Shown here: positions 1 through 12,500 of the stretch, piece after piece
Layout of the letters: every line of letters starts with the position of its first letter
Numbering within the stretch: the first letter of the stretch is position 1
Source of the DNA: Larimichthys crocea
Lineage: Eukaryota; Chordata; Actinopteri; Sciaenidae
NCBI RefSeq assembly: GCF_000972845.2
Contig: NC_040018.1
Span: 13,303,157-13,367,156, forward strand
Direction of reading: 5' to 3'
Length of the DNA stretch: 64,000 nucleotides
Made by a program: the position numbers and the translations under genes
The notes under the pieces: generated by a model
Database searches by the model: none
Seen by the model: only the letters and a program-made list of their open reading frames with translations
What the model was told of the DNA's origin: nothing

Positions 1-342
1 GCAGCAGGTGTAATGAGAGATATTTCTCATTCATTTGAGCATTTCTATAGATGTGCTGTCAAGTGGCTTGATTTACAAATGTGCCTTTATTTCTCCTCCA
101 CAGAGGATGAGCCTTTTATCATGCATTCACCCTGTCACCAGCTCAATGTGTGGCTTTGTTGTTTTATGATCCCTAAATTGCATCTTAACAATTAACTCAC
201 CAGGAAGAAAAGATATGGCGAACAAGGATTTCTTAACATTTGTAGCTCTAACATCCTCTGCAGCATCTTGTCTGAGAGTCAGAATTCAAAATAGAAGTTT
301 AATCACACTAAATGGTGTAATTTTTTTTTTGTCCTTTTCCAG
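1..342. other. Probable pkd1l2 intron, no exon recognised
   Basis: The sequence is AT-rich and ends in a polypyrimidine tract and AG at 341-342, just before the first recognised exon. A 60-codon open frame at 13-195 shows no lectin-like residues and no good splice borders. The preceding lectin exon is presumably upstream of the window. Confidence 0.5.
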
Positions 343-501
343 GTTCCCTTGCGTGGCTGGATGGCTCAGATGTAAGCTATAGTAACTGGGTAAACATGCC
401 AGATGTACAAGCAGCCTGTGGACATATCCTGAGACATTCAGGCTTTCAGTGGGAAGCCACAGAGAACTGTAGCCAGGAGCTCAACTTTATTTGCCAGTTT
501 G
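343..501 (+). other. pkd1l2: pkd1l2 exon: C-terminal half of a C-type lectin domain
   Basis: The translation has the C-type lectin (CTLD) second-half pattern: WLDGS, then SNW, a Pro-Asp, CGHI, a Trp and Cys, ending in LNFICQF. The W-x-D-G...NW...C...FIC spacing is diagnostic. The final Cys of FIC would pair with the Cys of CGHI in the usual long-loop disulfide. The calcium/sugar-selecting EPN or QPD tripeptide is not seen in this part; the corresponding stretch reads NMPDVQ, so classical calcium-dependent sugar binding is doubtful. Confidence 0.8.
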
Positions 502-3500
502 GTATGCACACTTACATAAATCAACACATAACATTAAACTTTAGTTGTATTTGCTCTACTTATATAAGTCTTGATTTCTTTTTTTTACCCCTCAGAATTT
601 GGGAGATCTATCGCATGCGATGGCCAAAATGCAACACTGCAATGTGGTTCTGGTCAAGTTATAGAGATAGATGACAGCTTCTATGGTCGAAAAACAATTC
701 ACTACTGCCGATCCAAGCTCACAGCCTCGCCCTCATCCACACAGGAGGAGTGCAGCTGGATAGATGTGATGGACTCTGTAACAGGTATTAGGAATTTAAG
801 TATTTTTACATGTAATAAAATGAAGATGACTATGATAGAAAAATAAAAAAATATATATCATAATGGATTTGGTTACTCCTCATTTACAATTCATTTTTTT
901 AACTTGCAACCTGATACTTTGGTACAAATTATTAGAAATAATGATTGTTAGGCGTATCTGTATTTACAGTTAAATCTATGGGAACATTATATGTGTTTGT
1001 TAAAGCCACTTTTTAAAAAAGGGCCAGATAAAATTCCATTTTTGTTCAATGTGTCGTGTCAAACATGAAACCCCTGTGGCTTTAGACAAAAGGATTACAC
1101 TTCTAGAAAAGACATTAGGCAAATCCCCTCCCAGGAGCTGAATAGATGGGCTTTGGGGTAAATATATATTCACATTCATATTAGTCTGGGATTAGTCAAG
1201 CTGCCGGAGTTCGTGCAATTACTCAGCAAATATTTGGTGTTACTTATTGTTAATACACAAGAGTTATTAGACCCTTTCATTAGAGGATTATACAAACACC
1301 AGCAAGATTATTTGAACCTAATAGGATGAAAACTGAGCATTGTCATTTACCTGACTTGTGTGTCTTTCCAGCCCATTGTCACGGACTGCAGGCTTGCCAG
1401 GCTCCGGCGGATCAGAGCTCTTTTGGTGAACCATGTCCTGTGCTGGGAAGTTACCTGTCTGTAGAGTACCACTGCAAACATGGTCTGAGTCTTTTCCTCT
1501 CTAAAATAATACTGTAGATCATCATTCTGGAGAAGAGTTGACAATATAACATCATTCTAGCTAGTTTGGAGTTAGACAAAGTTGTGTTTGATGTCGTCAC
1601 CCACAGACTATGTACTGTATGTCTTGTGTTCTCCTTTTCGTGACTCAATTTCTCATCCTTCACCTTTCATCTACTTCACCAGCAGAGCTATGTAGCCTCT
1701 CAGGCTTAACTTGCAAGTTGACATTCAACTCAAACAAGTAACATGAAACATGTATTCATTTATTGATTTCCTCTCAGGACTCCACCTGTTGATGAGCAAG
1801 CTGGCGGCCGTCTTTGATAATGTCACCATCACTGTGAAGTGGCTTCTTCATCCTTTTGAGGGAAATCTCACATGTACCGTGAATGCTGGAGATGGCCACA
1901 CTATTGATCCATACAGCCCAGCAGAGTAAGCAAGACTTTGCATTCAACCAGATAGACAGATTCTAACCATTGATGTTCTTTTCTTAAAGTGTGTTTAACC
2001 TTTCACTTACAGGATGGAGAGCACTATGATGCATAAATTCAGCCGTCCTGGCGTTTTCATGGTTGGAGTGGAGTGCACAACCAGTGACTGGCATGTCACA
2101 GCTCAGAAAGCCATAACCATTCAGGAGCCCATCAGAGAGTTTACTGTCATTAAGTGCTATAGCAGGAATATGTCAACAGGTGGCACTAAATGCAATGCAC
2201 TCCATCATAGGCCTGTTCAGATCCAAGTTATGGTAGAGGCAGGTGAGTCATTGGAGCGCCGCAGGGGATAAATGCTTCCAATAAACAACTTCTCAGAAAA
2301 TGCACTAATTTGTTTACCTTTTTTTAAACAGGTACAAATGTTTCCTACACAATTCAACATGAAGGCCATTTGGTTGCAAACTTATCCGTGGACAGAGGGA
2401 TCACACCCCATAACATGACGCTAAGTGTAGAAGTGGTGGAGAATCTTGGACATGGCTGCCACAACTTGACTCTAACTGCCTCTAACAAAGTCACAGCCCA
2501 AAAAGTGTCCACTGATCTGGAGCTGTGTCTGCTGGAGCCTGTCGAAGGCCTGCAGGCCTCTGTGATAGCAGAGGAGGACGGTTGTCCCAACTCTACTGAC
2601 CTCAACATTAGTGTGTCATTGGAGCGAGGAGCCCCTGTGGAGTTGCTCTTTACTCTTACTGGAGCCAGGGACTCTCTCTCAGAGACTAGAAACATGTTCA
2701 GTGGTAGCTTACAAGCTTATACGTTCTCCAACCCACTTGAAGGTACTTCCATCTTAAGCTGAAACACTGAATAGAAACACTCAGCCATAGCATGTCATAC
2801 ATGTACTCAGTGCTCTTAAAAAACTGTTTTGGTAAAGGATTGTTGCAGGTGAAGGTGCAAGCCATGAATGCCTTCTCCAGCTTTGATGTGGATGTGGACT
2901 TAGAGAGCGTACTTCAGGCATGCCAGAGTTACTCTGAACAATCACCAGATGAACATGAAGTCTCAGTATGTCATAATGATCTGTACACATATACATTATA
3001 TGTCACCTAACATAAGATTATAAATATGTACAGGTGTTTCCATTACAGCACACTGACTTTGTTTTCATCTATAGACAGGTAATATGAGTGTCGATGACTC
3101 TCAGTTGAAAATAATTTCTACTCCAGACACTTTGGTTGACTACACTCAGAATGTCACACTGAGCGTGACTGGAACTGAATCATTACCCAGCAAAGGACTC
3201 ACATTTGAATGGACATGTAGTAAGTACAACATTCAATTCACTGTTGAGCATTTTGAATGTGTTAAACTGTAATTAAAGTAATGACACGGGGTGAACACAA
3301 TTAAAAGAACACAGTCAACAAAACAGTGTTTGTGACAGAGAGACCATTGTTAATTAAATATGAATTTTACATCAAACACAAAAAACCTGCCTACTCAGCT
3401 CTTGTATATGTGATTCTAGCAGAATCTAGGTTTCTGATTATTTGTCATGTGTGTCTTTGATTTCTCTGCATCCAGCCATCTCTGTTATTTCTGATCTTAT

Positions 3501-6500
3501 TCCTAAGATCCCTCAATGTTTTTTCATACAGCTGGATTTGGTTTCCAAACTAAATCTGATTACCAGTAATGAATGAAAGGGCGGGAAAATAATTTATTCT
3601 TACCAGTGTTCAACTCGTGACTTTCATTTCAGCAGAAATGCTTTCAAATGCTTTCATGCTGCTTACATCATCATATTTTGACCACAAGATGATTACTAAG
3701 GTCTTCTAGAGTATTCTGCTTTCCAGGATATGATGTGCACATGTCATCACACTCACTATGTCAAACAGGTGTTGTCTCAATTGGATAGTTACTGGGTTGC
3801 GTTGTGTTCTTGTAATTTTTCCCCCTCATGTAAATATGCTATAGTGGTACTGTGATTTATAATATTTCTCTCTTTATACAAGTGCTGTCAACTGTATTTT
3901 AAAGTTCTGTTTCTGCTTCTTTCCATACAGAAAGAAACTGCAAATGCAAAAACAAAACAAAGGATGAAACTCATGTTATCAACAACGATTGCCTTCCAAA
4001 TCCTTTTGATATTTACCATTACGCTTTAACTGTGCGGAGAACAACCTGGTTTAGGAAATCTGTCAAACTGGCTTCAGCTTCAAAGTGCATCATTGTTGCT
4101 CCAAAGGAATTCACAAACGTCACCATCAGGTAAAAGATTGTTTGCAAGGTTTCACATACAGCATTTCTTGTAGGGTTAGATATACTGTATGTATATATAA
4201 TCAGAACAGTTATATGTCCACTTTTATTCTTGCAGTTGTGATAATTGTGCTTCAATAAATGTAAACAACCATGTAAACCTAAGACTGAGCTGTGTGACAA
4301 CTTGCCCAGATGTAGTTTGGTTTATTGAGGACCCCAAACCTTTGACGGTAAGTCTGGAACAACACTTAAATAAATTTTTAAACTGTGGCATGAAAGTTTA
4401 ATGTGTTAAACTATTTGATTTCACTGTTTACCTTATTCCAGGAAGACCTCGAGAAATGTTACTCCAGAGCAGGAAGAAGGCCACTTATTGAGAAGCAGGA
4501 TGGAAACACTGAATATGTTGTCCACAGTCAACATCTGAAAGTTTCAAGGGACACGTTTCACAACATCAGTGTGATTGCTTATGGTGTGTTTTCATCCGAT
4601 CATTTTTATGTGTAGATTAAGGGTTAGTATAAGTATTGGAGCCCTTTACATTATATATACAAAATCTATGGTGTTCTTTTTCAGGCAAGGAGGAGCCAGG
4701 TTTTGTCAAATACACTTTACCAGTACCAGGGCCGGAGCCAACTAACCCAGCTGCAACTGATGCCCCTACAAGCCCCAGCCCACCCTCATGTAGCATCTCT
4801 CCACTGTCAGGAACAGTTTTTGATGCCTTTGACATTTCCTGCAAACCAAGCTCTTTCTGCTCCACGGGATGTTTTTATTGCTTCAAAACGGACACAGGTG
4901 AAAACATGTAGAGTTGTCTTTGACTTTAATTCAGTTTTATACAAACAATAAAACTTTTACAAGGTAGAAAGAAAGCAAGAGAAGGTGGCAATAGGAGTAT
5001 AAATATGTTAGCGGGAAGTGAGGCATAGGCAGATCAAAGTATGTTGATGCTGGAAGCAAATGTGCCATGTAATATGTGTTTGACACTAGAGGTCTGTTTT
5101 CATATTCGTATGCTGGAGGAAGAAAGTCCGCTGACCTTTGAAAGAATGTACCTTGCCCTAAAAATGAGTGCCTGTGATTAATTTCAATACTTTGACCATT
5201 TAACAACCTGTATGCAGATAGATAATCGAGAACAGTCTAAACTAAATTGTCTCTTTTATCTTTAAGGCAAACATCTGCGCTGCAGTAACGCACATGAGGT
5301 GAAATCTGTCTTCCTGCCTCTCGGAGATAAGAGCAACAATTACACTTTGTCTGTTGTGGTGACTGTAAAAAATGAATTTGAGAAAGCCACCACAATTGTA
5401 TCCACTCAGGTTGGTCATTTCTTATTAAAATTTGGAAAAACAGGTTGTCCATATAAAAGTATAATAATAATTCAGTTAATTTGAATAATTCACAGCGACT
5501 GTTTGTGTTCCTCTAGGTGCTGAAAAGCAGCTCCAGCACCTCTGTGGAGGCTCTCCAATCTGCAGTGCAGGATAGTCTAAGTCAGTTAGAGCAGCAGGGT
5601 CTGCTCTCTGGTGTGTCTCTCGGACAAATATTCACTTCAGTATCTGATATGCTGAATGCAGAGGCCGGCCAGGATCAGAAAGATGCAAGGACGAAGGTAA
5701 CAGAATGATTTGATCTGTGAGGCTTACAACTCGAACAGAAAACAACATGATGTTAATCAGCACTTCCTTCTTTTTCAGCTCAGAGAGCAAATGTTGACCA
5801 AAATGACCACAGTCCTGCTAGACTCACCCAGCAACACAACTCAGGAAGTGCAAGTGACAGCCAGAGCTGTGGCTGGACTCACTCAGAGCCCAGATGAGCT
5901 CAGTCCAGCTGCACAAGTACAGCAAAATATTTCAAATTATATGTCAGGATTAATGTCACAAAATAACAAATGAGGAAGGGGAAAAAAAAGTTGCTTCAAA
6001 TTTCTAAGTATAGACTCTGCTTCTCTGTACACAGATCAACTCTAATCTTTTATGTTTCTTTATTTCCTTTCAGGAAGAAGCTGGTTCATTGTTGGTAGAC
6101 CTCAGCTCCTCCCTCAACACTATCAGTGCTAATCAGAGCAGCAGAGATGATGGAGAAGTTGTGCAAGCAGCTACACCAATAGTTGAAGCAGCCAGTAATA
6201 TCTTGAATGTTTCATCAAGTGTAAGGACCAAAACCACGACTGATAACTTGCTATATATCTGTGTTTCTTTACTCCTCTTTGGAAATGTTTGTTTATTCGT
6301 TTTCCACAATCATATAGTAACAAACATGACAAGAGAACACGACACAATACAAAACCAGTGCCATGACAAGAGATAGTACAATCTTCCATTTCAAATATAA
6401 AACATGCATATACACATTCCCCCCTTTTGGCAGCTCACAAAACCTTTGTGACTCTCCTTTGAGAGGGAAGCCTCAGATCGGTTAAGTCCCGCAGCATTAT

Positions 6501-9500
6501 GATCACAGATGTTAAAGAAATATCCCGTGACAACATTTTTTCAAGAATATTCTCAACTTCAGACCACCACTGTCTAATCTTAGGACAAGACCATGCCATA
6601 TGTACGAGCGTACCCGTTTCTAATTTACACCAGGGCATAGAGGGGATAGATCTGTTTTAATTTCTTTACTCCTCTATGGTCTTTTACCAAATAAGATATA
6701 TATTGTGTGTTTTCCTCAGAAAAAAGTCTCAGATTTTCTGCTCACTGGGATAAACAATGTTCAAAGTGCTTTGCTGACAAACAAAAAGCTGAATGGAGAC
6801 CCAGCCATCATCGATTCTGGTCAGATCAGTGTGTATGTCAACAGGTAAGAGATGACTGAGCCTGGCTAGAGCATGCACTTAACAATAAACTGCAGGTTGC
6901 TTAAATTCAATAATTTTGATTGTGCTTCCCACAGAGTGTCTCCAGAAAAGATACAAATGCAGGATATAAATGTCCAGAAAAACACCTCCTCCAGATTTTC
7001 CTTCCCCACACTGCCGGCTCATATCGTCTCTCCAGGGGAGCCGGTGGATGTCAGAGTAAGTGTGTACAAAATAAACATTTACAGTGAATTTAAAGATGCT
7101 GATGCAGCATGGTGTCAGTGTGGGCTGTATACGGTTTGGTTTCCCTCATTGTTGAACATCCATAGTGCTTGGACCAGGTAAAAAGGCAACAGTAAACTAG
7201 TTCATTCTGGTGAGCTAGTTCACTCCTCAGTTATTCTGTTATTTCACTCCTGCTAGTTCACTCCTCAGTTAATAACTCATTACAAATCTGCCACCTTATC
7301 TTTAACAGTTGCTTTCTCTATTATTTAATCTGACATCACCTACAGCTCTGGAACCAACAGAAAAACAAAAGAATAAGTAATCTGAGTCATAATTTTGCAC
7401 ACTTTGTCTTTTCTATATGCCCACCTCTTTCTAGATGATGAGTTTTGAGACAAATCCATATTCTTGGAAAGAGGAAAACATCACAGGAACAGTAGGATCC
7501 GTCTCTCTCACCAGAGTGAACGGCACCGTCATCCATGTAGAGAACTTACCTGAAGAGATAGAGGTACTATTTGTTTTAATAGATACTTTCAGTTACTTTA
7601 TTTTGGATGACATTGCTAGACTTCAGAACAACGTGTTTGCTGGGTTTTTTAGATTCTCTTACCAAGGCTTGACATCGGGCAGGGGAACAGCACGGTCCTG
7701 GACCTTGCCAATTTCAGCACATTAATAATTGACATTCCCTCGCCGGACGTAACACTTGTGCTGAAAATGGAGCCGTCTGAAGACATTTCCTTCATGCTAT
7801 TCCTGGAATACAAAGATTATCCAGATGATAAGAATCATGTGGCTAAGACTCGGATCCCAAAAGAGAATTCCACAGAAGGTACAATTAAAACTTACATGCC
7901 ATAGCTGAAAGTCACATTTAAACTACTTTATATTACTGATTACTCATAACCATGATCAAAGTGACATTAATGCATTTTCCTGTACTATATATAATCACAT
8001 TGTAGCTCATACATATCCACTGATATTACAATGTGTGTGTTTTTTTTTTTTGTATATGATCATGTCTGTTATTTTAACACAGAGGAAAAATATACCTGGG
8101 TGCTGAGTCCCAAAGACAGAACAGGAGATATTGGAGTGCACTACCTTGTTATGAAGCCAATTGTAGAGCCAGGCGTCAAATCCATTAACGCCACTGTCAC
8201 TGTCATTTCCATTGCTGCTCAGTGCAAATACTGGAAAGAAACTGAGTCTTCTTGGAGTGAGGATGGCTGCAGGGTGAAAAAACAGATTTCACACTTTCAC
8301 AGTGGTTATTATCAAAACATACTTGAAAAGTGAGCTGTTGGATGTTTAACCAACTGGTTTTCTTTCTTTTTTGTCTACAGGTTGGTCCACTCACCACACC
8401 TTTGGTCACTCAGTGCCTCTGTAACCACTTAACTTTCTTTGGCAGCTCTTTCTTTGTTATGCCAAACTTGGTGGACGTGTCACGTACCGCAGAACTTTTT
8501 GCTACGTTCACAAACAATCCTGTGGTGGTGTGTTTTGTGGGGGCCATCTTCACTGCTTATCTCCTTGTGGTCGTGTGGGCACGCAGGAAAGACATCCAGG
8601 ACTCAGCCAAGGTAATTCTCAGTGAAGATTTTCACCACACATATAGTCTATGAAACCCTCAAAGTATCAGTGCCACTTCGTAACACCTCATTGAAAACTC
8701 GGAGACGCCACTGGACAATGTAAACTGTAAACTGCAGCATCCTTGTTTTGAGTTGAGCTGGCGACCTTTGTTTCATGTCTTGTTTACACTCTAACAATGG
8801 ATCAAATATTATGAGCTCATTATGTTTTGTGCATTAAACCTTGTCCTACAAAGTAACAAGTGGGTACAACCATCAGTTGAATTTAAAGAAATATAACATA
8901 TTGTATAAAAAGTACAACAGTGGGTATGTTTGTGTATGAGAGAGAACACCAGTGTGTGAATGATATCCTCCATAATCTAATGCCTTTTATTGCTTCATGT
9001 ATCTTATATTTGATACTTAGCTGTATAGCACAAATCCCTGAACGCTGCTGTCTATGCATTCACTTTTAGGTCAAGATAACAGTTCTTGAGGATAATGACC
9101 CCTTGGCTGAGTATCGTTATATGCTGAATTTCAACACAGGACATCGGCATGGTGCATCCACCTCCTCTCAGGTCAGCAATGCCTGTTAAAACTGAGAGGG
9201 AGTCACAAAGACAAAACCTGTCTACTGCTTTATGTTGCACATTAGTCTATACTCTATCTTGATTGAGCTTTTTTGTTTGTTTGTTTCAGGTGACAATAAC
9301 TCTGCTGGGTACAGAGGGAGAAAGTGAGCCCCACCACCTGACAGACCCTGAGAAGCCAGTGTTTGAGAGGGGTGGGGTGGACATGTTCCTGTTGACCACA
9401 CACTTCTCCCTTGGAGACCTGCAGAGTATCAGGCTGTGGCATGACAACTCGGGAGCACATCCTGCATGGTATGAGTTTGAGGGCAAGACTAATAATAAAA

Positions 9501-12500
9501 AGTTAATACTGAGTTTATATTGTTGCTATAAGCATAGTAGATCATTGTTGGTGTTATATGCAGGTATGTCAACAAAGTAATGGTGCAGGATCTGGAGACT
9601 GGTCAAAAATGGCACTTCCTGTGTAACTCCTGGTTGGCTGTAGATGTGGGAGAGTGCACACTTGACAAGGTCTTCCCAGTTGCCACAGAGATGGATTTAA
9701 AGAGGTTTAGGTAAGACCAACTATATGTCTGGTCAAAGAAATTTTAGTTTATTTTGTATCATCGTCAATTTATCATTTATACTGAATCCAAATGTCCTTT
9801 TTCTCAAATACTTTCTAGCAACTTGTTCTTCATGAAGACAGCCAAGGATTTCCGTGACGGCCACATCTGGTTCTCTGTCATTAGTCGGCCTCCTTGCAGC
9901 ACTTTTACACGTGTGCAGCGAGTGTCCTGCTGTTTTTCCTTGCTGCTGTGCACCATGCTGACCAGCATCATGTTTTGGGGCATCCCTACTGACCCTTCTG
10001 AGCAGACCATGGACTTAGGTAGGTACAAAACCCCAAAAGATTCAGACTATTTTATTATACAATAGAATACTTTACTCTAATCCAACCATACACACTGAGA
10101 TGATGTGATGTGAGTATTAACAAAAAAAACAACAACATAATGATCTTTGTATTGAACTTTTGCACATCAATGACCTGTGGCTGGGAAAGTATAACTACAG
10201 CAGTAGTGCTAGAAGTATCCAAGTATCCTGAAAGAGCTTTCATTTAATCACATCCATTTAAACTTGATTTATTTTGCAGGTCACATCGAGTTCACCTGGC
10301 AACAGGTTATGATTGGAATACAAAGTTCAATCATCATGTTTCCCATCAATCTCCTCATTGTGAGTATCTTCAGAAATACCCGTCCTCGAGACAAGGCCAC
10401 CAAAACTGACGCCTCTAAACAGGGCAAGACTGTTCGAGTTTCTCCCTCACAGACCTCTTCCCCTCAGAAAGAGCTGAAGGACATCACGCCAGACACTGTG
10501 ATCAAGGTGATGAGCACCCTAACCAGTGATTTTAGAAGTAAGAATAACTTGTTCTACCCAACTGAAATGTGATCTCTCCTTTAGGACATAAAAAAAATTG
10601 CTCAGTCACTCTCAAAGGCCATGAAGAGTCCACTTCCTGACCTGGAGCTTCGGCCTGGTCAGCAGGCAGACATCAACACTCTGCTGTCTCTGGTGGAGGA
10701 CATCATCAGACAACAGAACCGAGTGGCTGGAGACTTCTATACTGATGCCTCCAAGAGAGATTGCTCTATGATTCTCAGTTTACGTGCAGTTAATCTACAA
10801 GGTACAGTTCTGAATATCATGTCTTTCTAATTTTTATTGGCTGGTCTAATTGACCACAGTTAATATGATGGCCTTAACTTGATGACTTGATATGTTTTAT
10901 TATTTTCTTCAGTATCAATTGGATTAAAGTATCGAACAAACTACATCTTTTATTTTGTGTATTTAGAGCCCAGAATGAAAACTTTTAGCACAATGCATCT
11001 GACATTTGCTTTTTGTGTTGACAGAAAACAGTGTATGGGGGAGCCCTGAGAAGACTTCAGATGAAGTTCAGAAGAAGAGCAACAACAGACGATACCTGTA
11101 CAGGCAGCTGCGTCATGTTGAGAAGGAGCTGGGTTTGTTGGGACCATATCGTTTTCCAAACCCAGACAGCTACAACCGAGCCATGGAGCAGGTTCAGGGA
11201 ATGAAGGGTCTACTGGAGTACCACCTCCCCTCGTCCAGCCTGGAAGGAGACCAGCTTGATGGCAGCCCCAGTCCAGAAGAGAGCATCAACGGAGACACAG
11301 CCAAGAAACGCCATCAAGGAGGGCTGCCATGGTGGTTTGTGTTTGTGGGCTGGATACTTGTGATTGCAACCAGTTGTGTGTCAGGATACTTCACCATGTT
11401 ATATGGGCTGACATACGGGAAAGACCGCTCTATAAGCTGGCTGATCTCCATGGTGGTCTCCTTCTTTGAGAGTCTCTTTATCACTCAACCTCTGAAGGTG
11501 ATTGGGCATTGCAGTTCATGGACAAAATATTCAGGAGGGATATGAAGACACTTATCATTATGAGGTCCTCTGGTATTAAAGTCTGAAAATCTTTCATCAC
11601 AGGTTCTTGGTTTTGCTGCTTTCTTTGCTCTTGTTCTGAAGAAAGTTGACCAGGAGGAGTATGGAGAGCCTCAGATAGATGAGAGCCTGAGGAACACAAG
11701 TATGTCTTTTCCAGTTTTCTTTTATAGCTGCATTGTTTTCTGTGAAAAAACAAAACACAATGTATCAATACAGTTCTCCTCTCTTAGATGATCCTGACAC
11801 AGTGCGTGCAGCAAGAAGAGACAGCACATGCAGTTTCTATCAGCCACCACCCCCCACTGACATCGAGAGGATGAGGAACAACATGATCAAAGAGCAGAAA
11901 GTCTTTGCTCTTATGAGGGAGATTCTCAGTAGGAGAAGAACTTTTACATAACAACAAGAATCCAATGTAATACATTTTGAGATTCTAATGTACGATATTT
12001 GTTTGTGATGCAGCCTACATGGGATTTATGTGGATGTTGCTCCTGGTGGCGTATGGTCAGAGGGACCCTAACGCTTACTTTCTGACCCAACACATCCGAC
12101 AGAGCTTCAGTAGAGAGATCTCAGACAGTATGAGTATTCAGGATGTATTCAACTGGGCAAACACAACTCTGCTGAGCAACCTTTTTGGAGAGTACCCAGG
12201 TGAGTTTTAAAGTTATGACTGCATTGCATTCACTTTGAATTCATTTGAACAAATTCAAATATTTGTCTACTTTTGTCTTCTGACAAAATGTAAAGTAGAT
12301 TGCCCAAACATACACAAAGGCTGTGTGTGGTTCAAAGTAACAATTCATTTGGACTGTGACAAATAAAATTACTTGAAAATCTGTCACAGGATTCATCACA
12401 GATGGAAATTCCAAGCTGGTGGGTAACGCTCGCCTCCGCCAGGTGAGGGTGCGTAATAACTCCTGCTATGTGGCTCCCTCCATGCAGCAGTCTGAGCGGG

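Larger units (their letters stand above)
1778..8273 (+). other. pkd1l2: pkd1l2 exons: PKD/REJ-like extracellular region
   Basis: Exons 1778-1925 through 8083-8273 encode a cysteine- and N-glycosylation-rich ectodomain. NVT, NMT and NLT sequons recur. The weak beta-sandwich pattern of PKD repeats appears, for example FEWTC near 3205-3219 and VVWFIEDP near 4313-4332. The last part, from about 5517, has helical stretches such as SSSSTSVEALQSAVQDSLSQL, expected for the GAIN-like region before a GPS. A Pro/Thr/Ser-rich linker lies at 4725-4795. Sequence conservation here is low within the family, so single PKD or REJ boundaries are not resolved. Confidence 0.65.

Noticed and set aside
10507..10572. 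In-frame read-through past the pkd1l2 exon at 10506
   Set aside because: The next exon starts in phase 0 and restores the family sequence DIKKIAQSLSK; the read-through gives an unrelated tail and a stop.
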